From assembly GCF_017315945.1 (NCBI RefSeq), contig NZ_JAFLWI010000006.1:1-64000 (forward strand): a DNA stretch of 64,000 nucleotides, read 5' to 3'. Under the pieces are notes generated by a model. That model had not been told where the DNA came from. It made no database searches and saw only the letters and a list, made by a program, of their open reading frames with translations. Positions 1 to 8,514 of this stretch are shown here, piece after piece (positions within the stretch are counted from its first letter, which is position 1; every line of letters begins with the position of its first letter). The stretch is from Candidatus Enterococcus courvalinii. GTDB lineage: Bacteria; Bacillota; Bacilli; Lactobacillales; Enterococcaceae. A program made the position numbers and the translations under genes.

Positions 1-240
1 TTATCTATCGTGTTCCCAAAGCAGCTTCTCGAAATAACTCGCAACTGTCCAAAAACATGAAAAACTATTTTTGTCAGCTACTCATTATTTTGTCGAAGCT
101 GACCACTTTGTGTCACAACTTTATCTATCGTGTTCCCAAAGCAGCTTCTCGAAATAACTCGCAACTGTCCAAAAACATGAAAAACTATTTTTGTCAGTTA
201 CTCATTATTTTGTCGAAGCTGACCGCTTTGCGCCACAACC
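1..240 (-). repeat. Tandem pair of ~120-bp intergenic repeat
   Basis: Two directly repeated 120-base units (1-120 and 121-240). The first 77 bases are identical and only a few differences lie in the last 43. Read on the minus strand, each unit begins GGTTGTGGCGCAAAGCGG-like and ends near GGGAACACGATAGATAA. The unit is an imperfect palindrome. Related copies lie at 3062-3181, 5668-5905, 16953-17005 and 53135-53373. The inner unit starts immediately after the TAA stop of the minus-strand ABC-F gene. The array may continue beyond the window edge. Confidence 0.9.
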
Positions 241-2175
241 TTATTCATATTCTTCCAACTCAATACTCAAGTTTTCCCAAGCAACCAATTTTTCTTCTTG
301 CTCAGCTCGCGCATTTTCCAATTGTTGGTTCAAATCGTTTAATTTTACATGATCGTCAAGAATTTCAGGACGAACCATTTCTCCTTCTAATTGTGCAATT
401 GTTTCATCCAATTGCGCCATTTCTTCTTCGACTTGCGTAATTTTTCGACTTAAACTACGCATCAATTTTTGTTGTTCCTTACTTTGATAGTAATTTGATT
501 TGCTAGTGGGTGTTTCAACGACTTCTGTTTGTTCTTCTTTTGCCAAGAGTTCTGCAATTTCTTCTTCTTCCTGTTTCTTTTCCAAATAATAATCATAGTC
601 CCCAAGGTACATCTTGCTACCATTTTCAGATAACTCAACCACCTTCGTTGCGATACGATTGATAAAGTAACGGTCATGAGAAACAAAGAGCAGGGTGCCA
701 TCGTAATCAATCAGCGCGTTTTCTAGCACTTCTTTGTTATCAATATCTAAGTGGTTTGTTGGTTCGTCCAGTATCAAAAAATTTTCTTGGTTCATTGCTA
801 GTTTGGCTAACGCAACCCGTGCTTTTTCGCCACCACTTAATAACGGAATCGTTTTTTCAACATCTTCGCCAGAAAACAAAAAGGCACCCAATGCACTACG
901 AATTTCTTTTTCCGGTAAAGTAGGATGTTCATCCCATAATTCTGCCAAAATGGTTTTATTTGTGTGTAAGTTTGCTTGACCTTGGTCATAATAACCAATT
1001 GTTACGTTGGTTCCAAGGTGTTGATTTCCTCGAATAAAAGGTAGTTGATGAATAATAGATTTAAGCAAAGTTGACTTGCCGATTCCATTTGGTCCAACGA
1101 GCGCAATCGCTTCTTGGCGTCGAATATCTAAATTGATGGGTTCCGATAATACTTCACCCTCGTAGCCAATTGCAGCATCTTCTACTTGTAAGACAACATT
1201 TCCAGAAGGTTTTTCTGCGTGGAAAAGAAAATGGGCTTGTTTTTCATCACCTAGAGGCCGGTCTAAGCGATCCATTTTTTCTAACGCCTTTCGACGGCTC
1301 TGGGCACGCTTGGTTGTTGATGCTCGTACAAGATTTCGAGCAACAAAGTCTTCTAGTTTGTGAATTTCTGTCTGTTGTTTCTCATAAGCTTTCCAATCAC
1401 TTGCAAGTTGTTCAGCTTTTAGGTCAAGATATTTGGAATAATTTCCTTTGTAATGACGCATTTTTTGACGACTAAGCTCATATACTTCAGTGACAACCTT
1501 ATCAAGAAAATAACGGTCATGTGAGACAATTAGTAAAGCGCCAGTGTAACCTTGTAAATAATTTTCTAACCAGGAAAGTGTCTCAATATCTAGGTGATTA
1601 GTGGGCTCATCGAGAATCAAGATGTCTGGATGTTGCAAAAGCATCCGAGCCAGTGCAAGACGTGTTCGCTGTCCACCGGATAAAGTATCGATTGTTTGAT
1701 CGTAAAAAGAAGGATCAAATTTGAATCCATGTAAAACGGAACGAATTTCGTTTTCATAACCGTAGCCGTTTTTGTCGGAAAATTCGTGTTGTAATCGATC
1801 ATACTCTTTTAAAAAGGAATCGTAAGCAGGCGTCTCAGGGACTCCTTCACTGATTGCAACCTCTAGTTCGCGCATGCGTTGTTCCATTTTGCGCACTTCT
1901 GCAAAAGCTTTTAGCATCTCATTCCAGACAGTTTCATCAGAAGATAACCCGGTGTCTTGTGCTAAATAGCCAAGTGTAGCTGTTTTATTTTTGGTAATCG
2001 CACCCTCATCTGGAGCTTCTAGACCTGCGATTATTTTTAGTAACGTTGATTTTCCAGCACCATTGCGACCAACTAAGGCAATTCGTGCGCCAGTGCTGAT
2101 TTCTAAATGAATATTTTGAAACAAAACGTCCGCACCAAAATGGCGGGCGACTTGGTTGGCTTGTAATAAAATCAT
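241..2175 (-). CDS. ABC-F family ATPase (YdiF-like translation factor)
   Basis: A soluble protein of 644 residues with two tandem ABC ATPase domains and no membrane segments, the ABC-F layout of proteins that act in the ribosomal E site. Domain 1 has Walker A GRNGAGKST near residue 36, signature LSGGQ and Walker B with DEPTNHLD. Domain 2 has GPNGIGKST, LSGGEKARVALAKL and a second DEPTNHLD. An Arg/Lys-rich linker (about 250-310) separates them, and a Glu/Gln-rich coiled coil closes the C terminus. The neighbourhood with rex matches ydiF-rex in Bacillus, so YdiF is the likely orthologue. A housekeeping translation role is inferred; nothing here specifically suggests antibiotic resistance. Confidence 0.93.
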   Translation of the reverse strand: MILLQANQVARHFGADVLFQNIHLEISTGARIALVGRNGAGKSTLLKIIAGLEAPDEGAITKNKTATLGYLAQDTGLSSDETVWNEMLKAFAEVRKMEQRMRELEVAISEGVPETPAYDSFLKEYDRLQHEFSDKNGYGYENEIRSVLHGFKFDPSFYDQTIDTLSGGQRTRLALARMLLQHPDILILDEPTNHLDIETLSWLENYLQGYTGALLIVSHDRYFLDKVVTEVYELSRQKMRHYKGNYSKYLDLKAEQLASDWKAYEKQQTEIHKLEDFVARNLVRASTTKRAQSRRKALEKMDRLDRPLGDEKQAHFLFHAEKPSGNVVLQVEDAAIGYEGEVLSEPINLDIRRQEAIALVGPNGIGKSTLLKSIIHQLPFIRGNQHLGTNVTIGYYDQGQANLHTNKTILAELWDEHPTLPEKEIRSALGAFLFSGEDVEKTIPLLSGGEKARVALAKLAMNQENFLILDEPTNHLDIDNKEVLENALIDYDGTLLFVSHDRYFINRIATKVVELSENGSKMYLGDYDYYLEKKQEEEEIAELLAKEEQTEVVETPTSKSNYYQSKEQQKLMRSLSRKITQVEEEMAQLDETIAQLEGEMVRPEILDDHVKLNDLNQQLENARAEQEEKLVAWENLSIELEEYE

Positions 2176-2326
2176 CGAATCCTCTTTTCTACTTTGTGAA
2201 TTCTTCTAGGAATAAAAAGTAATTTTCAACTTGTAGTCTACCATAAATTCATTAAGACTGCGAGATTGGTGACAATGATAAAAAGATGAATAAAGAATAA
2301 AAATTCACAATATCCGAGCAATCAAA

Positions 2327-2356
2327 TTGATTTTTTCCCATGGATACTGCTATGAT
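2327..2356 (+). promoter_or_regulatory. Promoter of rex
   Basis: TTGATT at 2327-2332, an 18-base spacer, and TATAAT-like TATGAT at 2351-2356 preceded by TGC (extended -10). The start codon of rex follows 43 bases downstream. Confidence 0.65.
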
Positions 2357-2398
2357 GGGTAAATCAAAGAGAAATTAGAAACTCGTGGAGGTAAGCAA

Positions 2399-3052
2399 GT
2401 GAAAGATCATATAATTCCAAAGGCAACAGCAAAACGTTTGCCCTTATATTATCGTTATTTGAGAATTTTAAATAATGCTGGAAAGAAAAAAGTTTCTTCA
2501 ACTGAATTAAGTGAGGCAGTCCAAGTCGACAGTGCAACGATTCGACGTGACTTTTCTTATTTTGGAGAACTAGGAAAACGTGGCTATGGGTATGACGTGG
2601 AAGATTTAATGCACTTCTTTGCTAAAACGCTAAATGATGATCAACTAACAAACGTTGCCTTGATTGGTGTCGGCAATCTAGGAAGCGCCTTGTTAAAATA
2701 TAAATTCCATCAAAGTAACAGTATCCGTGTTAGCTGTGCTTTCGATGTCAATGAAGAAATCGTTGGAAGAATCGTTGACGGTATTCCCGTTTATCCGATG
2801 GATGATATGATGGAACAAATCAAGATCCAACAAATCGAGGTAGCTATTTTGACTATCCCAGCTTCAAAAGCACAAGAAGTAGTAAACCGTTTAACTGAAG
2901 CAGGAATCAAGGGAATCCTAAACTTTACCTCTGCGCGATTAAACGCGCCAGCGGATGTTTTGATTCAAAATGTGGATTTAACAAATGAATTACAGACATT
3001 GATTTATTTCCTACATTCAGATGCAACTTTAAATACAACGGATGATGAATAA
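2399..3052 (+). CDS. rex: Redox-sensing transcriptional repressor Rex
   Basis: A 217-residue cytoplasmic repressor that senses the NADH/NAD+ ratio and controls fermentation genes. An N-terminal winged helix (about 1-80, with SATIRRDFSYFGELGKRGYG) is followed by a Rossmann NAD(H)-binding domain with GVGNLGSAL near residue 90, and the C-terminal domain-swap helix carries the ending typical of the family. The start is GTG, set by GGAGGT eight bases upstream. Length and domain order match Bacillus and enterococcal Rex. It is transcribed divergently from the ABC-F gene and followed by a repeat element and a bidirectional terminator. Confidence 0.95.
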   Translation: MKDHIIPKATAKRLPLYYRYLRILNNAGKKKVSSTELSEAVQVDSATIRRDFSYFGELGKRGYGYDVEDLMHFFAKTLNDDQLTNVALIGVGNLGSALLKYKFHQSNSIRVSCAFDVNEEIVGRIVDGIPVYPMDDMMEQIKIQQIEVAILTIPASKAQEVVNRLTEAGIKGILNFTSARLNAPADVLIQNVDLTNELQTLIYFLHSDATLNTTDDE

Positions 3053-3061
3053 TCTAAATAA

Positions 3062-3181
3062 GGTTGTGGTGCAAAGCGGTCAGCTCCGACAAAATAATGA
3101 ATAGCTGACAAAAATAGCTTTTCCTGTTTTTGGACAGCTATGAATTATTTCGAGGAGTTGCTTTGGGAACACAGTTTATTT
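3062..3181 (+). repeat. ~120-bp intergenic repeat, single copy
   Basis: Begins GGTTGTGGTGCAAAGCGG and ends GGGAACACAG, in the opposite orientation to the copies at 1-240. Two inner arms, AATAGCTG and CAGCTATGAATTATTT, make it an imperfect hairpin. It lies nine bases after the rex stop codon, in the same direction as rex. Confidence 0.88.
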
Positions 3182-3230
3182 ATAAAAAAATGCTTGTGTT
3201 AAAATGAAAAATAAAACAGTTATCAATTTA

Positions 3231-3276
3231 AAACCACCTAAAATCCATTTATATAAACGGATTTTAGGTGGTTTTT
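3231..3276. terminator. Bidirectional terminator, rex / thioredoxin-like gene
   Basis: A perfect 16-bp stem (3231-3246 with 3259-3274) is flanked by an A tract on one side and a T tract on the other. It lies between two convergent genes. Confidence 0.9.
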
Positions 3277-3291
3277 CTATTTGAGCTATTA

Positions 3292-3654
3292 TCACTGATC
3301 CTTTTTCCTGTTGAAAATTTCTTCATAGCTTGGTGCGTCAGTAATCTGGGTTAGCTGAGTTAAAAGGGACTCGATTTTTTTTAAGTCAATGAAACGTGCT
3401 TGACGAGCAACTTCCTTTCCTTTGTGGAAAATCAAAATCACTGGGGCTGTCAAAACTTCAAATGTACTAGCAACTTCAGGGACTTCATGAGCATCTAAAT
3501 GGAAGGCAGGAAGATCGAATGAGGACAGCAACTTCTGTAGACGTGGTTCAATTGCATGACAAACACTACAATGAGGCATGGAAAGAAAAAGAACAATGGT
3601 GTCTTCCGTGTCAATGCGTTGCAACGCTTCTGATAACTGAGTTGTTTTCTTCAT
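3292..3654 (-). CDS. Thioredoxin-like protein
   Basis: A small thioredoxin-fold protein of 120 residues. The redox motif CSVC follows the first strand (LFLSMPHCSVC, about residues 24-34), and a cis-proline is seen in LTAPVILIF. There is no signal peptide, so it is probably cytosolic. The active-site dipeptide Ser-Val differs from the Gly-Pro of true thioredoxin (a separate trxA lies at 19531), so this is a YtpP-like relative rather than the main thioredoxin. Substrate unknown. It converges with rex across a shared terminator. Confidence 0.82.
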   Translation of the reverse strand: MKKTTQLSEALQRIDTEDTIVLFLSMPHCSVCHAIEPRLQKLLSSFDLPAFHLDAHEVPEVASTFEVLTAPVILIFHKGKEVARQARFIDLKKIESLLTQLTQITDAPSYEEIFNRKKDQ

Positions 3655-3851
3655 TCAAGTGACCTCATTTCTCATTTTTATTTTCTGTGACTAAATGTAG
3701 TCGGGAACGAGTGAATTGTCAATCAAGTTGTTTTTACAAAAAAGAAGCTAAAAGATAAGAGAATAGTAAAGTTTTTTTCTGAACTTGTAATTTTTTAAGG
3801 AAAAGCGTATATTATTTTGGCAAATGACGTTGAATGAGAAGGAGAGACAAC

Positions 3852-4808
3852 ATGTTTTCTTGGTTACCCAACTCGGTTTTGCAAATGAGCACGATTTTTT
3901 TATCAATCGTTATCGAAGCACTTCCGTTTGTTTTATTAGGTTGTATCATTTCGGGAGCATTACAAGTTTTTTTAACGCCGGAACGTGTTCGACGTTGGCT
4001 TCCTAAAAATAAATTTTTATCAATTTTAGTTGGTTCTGGATTAGGATTCTTTTTTCCTTCGTGTGAGTGCGGTATTGTGCCAATCGTTCATCAATTTGTA
4101 AAAAAAGATGTTCCGGTACCAACCGCTTTTGCTTTTATGCTGACAGCACCGATTATTAATCCAGTAGTGATTTTTTCAACATATATCGCATTCGGCAATT
4201 CTTGGAAGATGGCTGGTTGGCGTGTTCTAGGTGCTTTTTTAGTTGCTATAGTAGTAGGTATTTGGTTAGCTTATTTTCAAAAGGAAACGGTCTTGAAAGA
4301 AAAATTGATTCAAAACCAATTGAGCAAGCAACAAAAACATGTACATCATCACCATGAATTACCGATCGAAGATAAAAAAATCGGGAAAAGAAGATTTGCT
4401 AACATACATCAACTAGGTCAGCAAGTATGGCATGTGTTAACCCACGCGATTGATGAATTTTTTGATACAGGTCGCTATTTGATTATCGGTGGATTGATTG
4501 CAGCAGCGATGCAAACCTATCTACCAACACGAGTGATGTTGACTTTAGGATCGACTAAGATTTTGGCAATTGTCATCATGTTGTTACTCGCGTTTACGAT
4601 GTCGTTATGTTCTGAAGCAGATGCATTTATTGGTTCTTCCTTATTAAGTCTGTTCGGCACAGCACCTGTCGTAGCATTTTTAGTTTTTGGACCAATGGTG
4701 GATATCAAAAATCTGTTGATGATGAAGCGTTACTTTAAAAGTCAATTTATCTTTGCATTGATTTGTGTCATTGCAGTTGTTGTTATAGGTTATACATTAA
4801 TCATCTAG
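3852..4808 (+). CDS. DUF318/ArsP-family permease
   Basis: A polytopic membrane protein of 318 residues from the UPF0718/ArsP-like permease family. The family signature SCECGIVPIV is present near residue 70 and SLCSEADAFIGSS near the end. A cytoplasmic loop holds a His run (HVHHHHE), which suggests metal binding. The start at 3852 is chosen because AAGGAGAG lies eight bases upstream; an in-frame ATG at 3834 lacks such a site. The next gene is the usual partner of this permease. The substrate cannot be read from the sequence; organoarsenicals are known only for some relatives. Confidence 0.85.
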   Translation: MFSWLPNSVLQMSTIFLSIVIEALPFVLLGCIISGALQVFLTPERVRRWLPKNKFLSILVGSGLGFFFPSCECGIVPIVHQFVKKDVPVPTAFAFMLTAPIINPVVIFSTYIAFGNSWKMAGWRVLGAFLVAIVVGIWLAYFQKETVLKEKLIQNQLSKQQKHVHHHHELPIEDKKIGKRRFANIHQLGQQVWHVLTHAIDEFFDTGRYLIIGGLIAAAMQTYLPTRVMLTLGSTKILAIVIMLLLAFTMSLCSEADAFIGSSLLSLFGTAPVVAFLVFGPMVDIKNLLMMKRYFKSQFIFALICVIAVVVIGYTLII

Positions 4809-4819
4809 GAGGGAAAGTG

Positions 4820-5656
4820 ATGATCCGTTTTTTAATTTTATCAGGTTATTTTGAACTGATGATGTATTTACAAGTTTCTGGCAAACTCGATCAGTACATC
4901 AATGTTCATTATCGGTATTTAGCAATCCTTTCGATGATTTTATCTGCGGTGTTAGCATTGGTTCAGCTTTATTTATGGGGGAAAAATGATCCAAATGAAG
5001 CAACAGCTGAGCATCACGATCATGACCACGGATTGACAAAACCAAGTCAGCGTTTGATTGCTTATATACTACTAGCTTTACCAATCATAGTAGGAACATT
5101 GTTTCCAACGGTTAGCTTGGATACTACGATCGTTGAAGCAAAGGGATTTAATTTTCCTGTGAGTAAAGAATCAGTAGGCGATCCGGAAATGCAGACGCAA
5201 TATTTGAAGCCTGATACGAGTATTTATTTCAACCAGTCTGATTATCAAGAACAGATGAATGAGTTAAAGGAAAAATATGGGGAGCAACAAACGATTCAAA
5301 TCACGGATGAAAATTATTTAGAGATTATGGAACTGATCTATAATTATCCAAGTGAATTTATTGGAAAATCAATTAGCTATGATGGGTTTGTTTATCAGAC
5401 GCCCGATAAAGAAAAGCAAGATATTTTCTTGTTCCGTTTTGGTATCATCCACTGTGTAGCGGATTCTGGTGTTTTTGGGTTGTTGACGCAGATGCCCGAA
5501 GGAGCCGTTGTTAAAAATGATGAGTGGTATCATGTGGAAGGTGTGATTCAGTCTGAATATTATCAACCATTTAAGCGAGATATTCCGACTGTACATGTGA
5601 CGACTGCGAAGAAAGTGGCTGCGCCACAAAATCAATATGTGTATCGTTCTTTTTAG
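4820..5656 (+). CDS. TIGR03943-family putative permease subunit
   Basis: A 278-residue protein with N-terminal membrane segments, a His/Asp-rich stretch (HHDHDHG) between two of them, and an extracytoplasmic C-terminal domain. Proteins of this family occur next to DUF318 permeases, as here, eleven bases apart with GGAGGG in the gap. The two probably form one complex. His clusters in both partners suggest a divalent metal or metalloid substrate, but this is inference. It resembles the Bacillus YcgR-YcgQ pair. A tandem repeat follows the stop codon. Confidence 0.82.
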   Translation: MIRFLILSGYFELMMYLQVSGKLDQYINVHYRYLAILSMILSAVLALVQLYLWGKNDPNEATAEHHDHDHGLTKPSQRLIAYILLALPIIVGTLFPTVSLDTTIVEAKGFNFPVSKESVGDPEMQTQYLKPDTSIYFNQSDYQEQMNELKEKYGEQQTIQITDENYLEIMELIYNYPSEFIGKSISYDGFVYQTPDKEKQDIFLFRFGIIHCVADSGVFGLLTQMPEGAVVKNDEWYHVEGVIQSEYYQPFKRDIPTVHVTTAKKVAAPQNQYVYRSF

Positions 5657-5667
5657 GAAGAGGAAAA

Positions 5668-5905
5668 GGTTGTGGCTTCAAGCGGTTAGCTCCGAAAAAA
5701 TAATGAGCCACTAACCAAAATAGCTTTTCCTATTTTGGGACAGTTATGAATTATTTTGAGGAGTTGCTTGAGGGAACACCGTGGGTAAGGTTGCGGCTTC
5801 AAACATTTAGCTTTAAGCAATAAGGAAACTTTTTTTAAATAGTTTCCCTATATCTTAGCGCAGTTGTGAATGATGTGAAGGCGTTAGTTTTTGCATATCG
5901 AAGTA
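5668..5905 (+). repeat. Tandem pair of ~120-bp repeat, second unit degenerate
   Basis: Unit one (5668-5788) starts GGTTGTGGCTTCAAGCGG. Unit two (5789 to about 5905) starts GGTTGCGGCTTCAAACA and is recognisable at its far end by CAGTTGTGAATGATGTGAAG. It has the same direction as the upstream permease genes. The 5657-6024 gap holds this repeat and a terminator; I see no gene in it. Confidence 0.8.
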
Positions 5906-5992
5906 TTGTAGGGCAAAGTATTCTATTTCATTCATCAAGCTCTCTTTCTCAAATATCTCCGTATTCGTTACAAAATAGAATCACTTGCAAAA

Positions 5993-6026
5993 AAGAAGTC
6001 GAGACGATGTTGTCCCGACTTCTTTT
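5993..6026 (-). terminator. Terminator of the ThrE-like pair
   Basis: A 13-bp stem with one mismatch (5993-6005 with 6012-6024). The stem abuts the stop codon of the minus-strand gene and has T-rich sequence on both outer sides, so it may work in both directions. Confidence 0.8.
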
Positions 6027-6510
6027 ATTTTTTTGTTAAAAACTTTTTTTTGCGTTTATTGATCATAGAATCACGCTTTAATTTAAAGTTTCGAATATTG
6101 TGATTAAAAACTTCAGATAAAACTAGACCTAAGGCAATTGCACCAGCAATCATAATCGCTTGTACCGCATAAGTAATTGCTTCTTGATAGGAACCAGTGA
6201 CTAGGTTTCGGACAGCTTGATAAGCTAATCCTCCAGGAACCAGTGGAACCATTCCAGGGATATTAAAAATGGTGACCGGCATCTTGAACTTTTTGGAAAA
6301 AACATCACTAATAAAGGCAACCCCTAACGAACCAAGTAAGGACCCAAATGCAGCGTTGCCTCCAAAGGTAATCGTGACCCAGTAGATCATCCAGCCAAGT
6401 GCGCCAGAAAAGCCACACCAAATTAATGCACTTCGTGGCACGTTTGTGATAATAGCAAACGCCGCCGTTGCTAAAAAACTAAAAGAAAATTGTATAAGTA
6501 TCGTCCACAT
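6025..6510 (-). CDS. Threonine/serine exporter small subunit (YjjB/DUF3815-like)
   Basis: A hydrophobic protein of 161 residues with about four to five membrane segments and the motif FNIPGMVPLVPGGLAYQAVR, typical of the C-terminal half of ThrE-type exporters. The C terminus is basic (KRDSMINKRKKKF). It lies 18 bases downstream of the larger subunit in the same operon. In actinobacterial ThrE the two parts are fused; here they are separate genes, the common Firmicutes arrangement. Export of threonine or serine is inferred from the family. Confidence 0.85.
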   Translation of the reverse strand: MWTILIQFSFSFLATAAFAIITNVPRSALIWCGFSGALGWMIYWVTITFGGNAAFGSLLGSLGVAFISDVFSKKFKMPVTIFNIPGMVPLVPGGLAYQAVRNLVTGSYQEAITYAVQAIMIAGAIALGLVLSEVFNHNIRNFKLKRDSMINKRKKKFLTKK

Positions 6511-6528
6511 GGGTAGGCTCCTTTTCGA

Positions 6529-7299
6529 TTAAAAAAGTTGAAAGATAAAAGCGATGGCAAAGCCAATCATAGTAGCCGTCATCATTGCTTCTGTTCCGCG
6601 AGATACACCGGAAAGATAATGACCAGCTAGTAAATCGCGAATGGCATTGGTAATTTGAACCCCAGGCACTAAGGGCATGACACATCCGATAATAATCAAA
6701 TCTTGATTGATCCCGATGTTTAGTCGAACACTAAGGATGGCTGCTAACCCAATAAATAAAGAAGAAAAAAATTCTGAAAGAAATTTTATCCTGAAAAATT
6801 TTAAGCTATATAAATAAATAGCATATCCTATACCGCCGATAAGGAATGCAGTGGGGAAATCAGCTAATTCGCCACCAAATAAAACCATAATAGTTGCACT
6901 GATTACAGCTGCACTAAAAATTTGTAGCCATACAGGGAAAAAGAAACGTTCTTTATAAATGCTTTGTAAAGCGTCATAAAGTTCGGATAATGTTAATTCT
7001 TTAGCTACATAGCGTCGAGACAGATCGTTTACTTTGACGACTTTTTCAAGATTGATGGAACGATTGGTGATTTGTTCCATTCGAATAGTTGAAGTTCGAT
7101 CAATTCCAATAAACAATCCAGTTTGTGTGACATAACTAACTAGACGATAGTTGCCAGAAGCTAAAGCTATTCGGCTCATCGTATCTTCTACCCGGTACAT
7201 TTCGGCGTTGCTTTCCATCATGATTTTACCTGCAAGTAAACAAGTATCAAGTAATAAATTCAATTCTTTTTCCGACATGCCATCTTCTCCATTGTTCAT
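6529..7299 (-). CDS. Threonine/serine exporter large subunit (YjjP/DUF1212-like)
   Basis: A 256-residue protein with an N-terminal soluble region (about 1-120) carrying the ThrE-type stretch DTCLLAGKIMMESNAEMYRV, followed by about five membrane segments with VMPLVPGVQITNAIRD. It pairs with the downstream small subunit to make a complete ThrE-like carrier. An internal ATG seven codons in (MSEKELNLLL) is a plausible alternative start. It is divergent from tRNA-Gly. Confidence 0.85.
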   Translation of the reverse strand: MNNGEDGMSEKELNLLLDTCLLAGKIMMESNAEMYRVEDTMSRIALASGNYRLVSYVTQTGLFIGIDRTSTIRMEQITNRSINLEKVVKVNDLSRRYVAKELTLSELYDALQSIYKERFFFPVWLQIFSAAVISATIMVLFGGELADFPTAFLIGGIGYAIYLYSLKFFRIKFLSEFFSSLFIGLAAILSVRLNIGINQDLIIIGCVMPLVPGVQITNAIRDLLAGHYLSGVSRGTEAMMTATMIGFAIAFIFQLF

Positions 7300-7359
7300 T
7301 TATTGCTTTCATTTTACTACAAAAAACAGAAATGAAGTAAAAAAGTGGATGAAAAAAGC

Positions 7360-7388
7360 TTGAGCAACGCAAAAAAGAGGCGTATACT
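7360..7388 (+). promoter_or_regulatory. Promoter of tRNA-Gly
   Basis: TTGAGC at 7360-7365, a 17-base spacer, and TATACT at 7383-7388. The tRNA begins 11 bases after the -10 box. Confidence 0.75.
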
Positions 7389-7398
7389 TTTTAGTAAT

Positions 7399-7469
7399 GC
7401 GGGTGTAGTTTAGTGGTAAAATCCCAGCTTCCCAAGCTGATGTCGCGAGTTCGATTCTCGTCACCCGCT
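7399..7469 (+). tRNA. tRNA-Gly (anticodon CCC)
   Basis: A 71-base cloverleaf. The acceptor arms GCGGGTG and CACCCGC pair fully. The anticodon loop TTCCCAA gives CCC, reading GGG. The T loop is TTCGATT. The CCA end is not encoded. The first pair of the anticodon stem is a C/A mismatch. Confidence 0.93.
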
Positions 7470-7479
7470 TAATACAGAG

Positions 7480-7524
7480 AACGTGCTTTTATAGTCGAGA
7501 AGACCGTAGAAGCACGTTTTTTTT
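7480..7524 (+). terminator. Terminator after tRNA-Gly
   Basis: AACGTGCTT at 7480 pairs with AAGCACGTT at 7510-7518, followed by a run of T. Confidence 0.85.
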
Positions 7525-7605
7525 GTTTGAAAATAAAAAGAGAGTTTCTAAAAAGGGGAACGTATGTTAAAGTTTAGAAGGATTTGTGAGAAAAGGAGTA
7601 GATAA

Positions 7606-8331
7606 ATGAGTAAAAAAAACACTAAGACTATTATGGGTGTTGTCATCGCGATTTTAGCAGGCGCTTTTGGCATTTCGACAACGCAAAATGATTCGGATAT
7701 TTTTCAACAAATCACTGCAATTTTTGATTCGGCGCCACAAGCAGCAAGGTTAGCAGATGTTCCTGAATATGACGGTAAGCATCAAGAAATCGAAATCAAT
7801 CATAATCAACCTGATTTTTCTCCAACAGATCTTAGTTTAAACAAAGGGGTCTGGGAAAAATATTCTGAGGTGGATCATTTAAATCGAGTGGGTGCAGCAA
7901 ATGCAATGTTAGGAAAAGAGTTGTTTCCAACAGAAAAAAGAGAACCTCTTTATGTGAATCCAACTGGTTGGAAACAAAAAAAATTAACTGACGGACAATG
8001 GTTATACAATCGTAGTCACTTAATTGGCTTCCAGTTAACTGGTCAAAATAATAACATTAAAAATTTGATGACAGGGACGCGCTCACTAAACACGCCTTAT
8101 ATGTTGGCACATGAAAATGATATTGCTGCATATATCAAAGAAACAAATTACCACGTGCGTTACCGAGTGACACCTTATTTTGAAGAGAGTGAGTTAGTAG
8201 CGCGGGGTGTTCAATTAGAAGCACAAAGTATTGAAGATTCTAAGTTGAAGTTCAATGTTTTTATTTATAACGTTCAGGACGGCTACACGATCAATTACCA
8301 AACAGGTCAATCTGTTAAGAGTAAGAAATAA
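7606..8331 (+). CDS. DNA/RNA non-specific endonuclease, exported
   Basis: A 241-residue nuclease of the beta-beta-alpha-metal family, related to streptococcal Spd1/EndA. The N terminus (about 1-25) is a Lys-rich signal or membrane anchor (GVVIAILAGAFGIS), so the enzyme probably acts outside the membrane. The catalytic region is NRSHLIGFQLTGQNNNIKNL, holding the histidine and the metal-binding Asn, followed by MTGTR. AAAGGAG precedes the ATG. It is monocistronic, with a bidirectional terminator downstream. Likely roles are nutrient scavenging or DNA degradation. Confidence 0.9.
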   Translation: MSKKNTKTIMGVVIAILAGAFGISTTQNDSDIFQQITAIFDSAPQAARLADVPEYDGKHQEIEINHNQPDFSPTDLSLNKGVWEKYSEVDHLNRVGAANAMLGKELFPTEKREPLYVNPTGWKQKKLTDGQWLYNRSHLIGFQLTGQNNNIKNLMTGTRSLNTPYMLAHENDIAAYIKETNYHVRYRVTPYFEESELVARGVQLEAQSIEDSKLKFNVFIYNVQDGYTINYQTGQSVKSKK

Positions 8332-8461
8332 GCAAAGAATGGTAAAGTACACAACTCTTTGGAGTAATCATCTGTGCTTTTTGATAGAGAAGTACACAAA
8401 TAATCGGGTCAAGAAACTTTGCTTTATTGAAAGAAATCTGTTTTGCAATAATGGGTCACCA

Positions 8462-8506
8462 AAAAAGAGAGTGTGCGACAAAAAATTGTCATCACACTCT
8501 CTTTTT
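8462..8506. terminator. Bidirectional terminator, nuclease / tspO
   Basis: AAAAAGAGAGTGTG at 8462-8475 pairs with its exact complement at 8493-8506. It lies between convergent genes. Confidence 0.9.
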
Positions 8507-8514
8507 CGAAAAAA

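Noticed and set aside
1-240. CRISPR-like direct repeats
   Set aside because: Units are contiguous, 120 bases long and without spacers.
57-440. Plus-strand open frame of 127 codons across the first repeat pair
   Set aside because: Its first part is the 120-bp repeat read twice and its remainder is antisense to the ABC-F gene; no ribosome binding site.
241-2175. ABC-F gene as an antibiotic resistance determinant
   Set aside because: The neighbourhood and length match the housekeeping YdiF type rather than Msr, Vga, Lsa or OptrA types.
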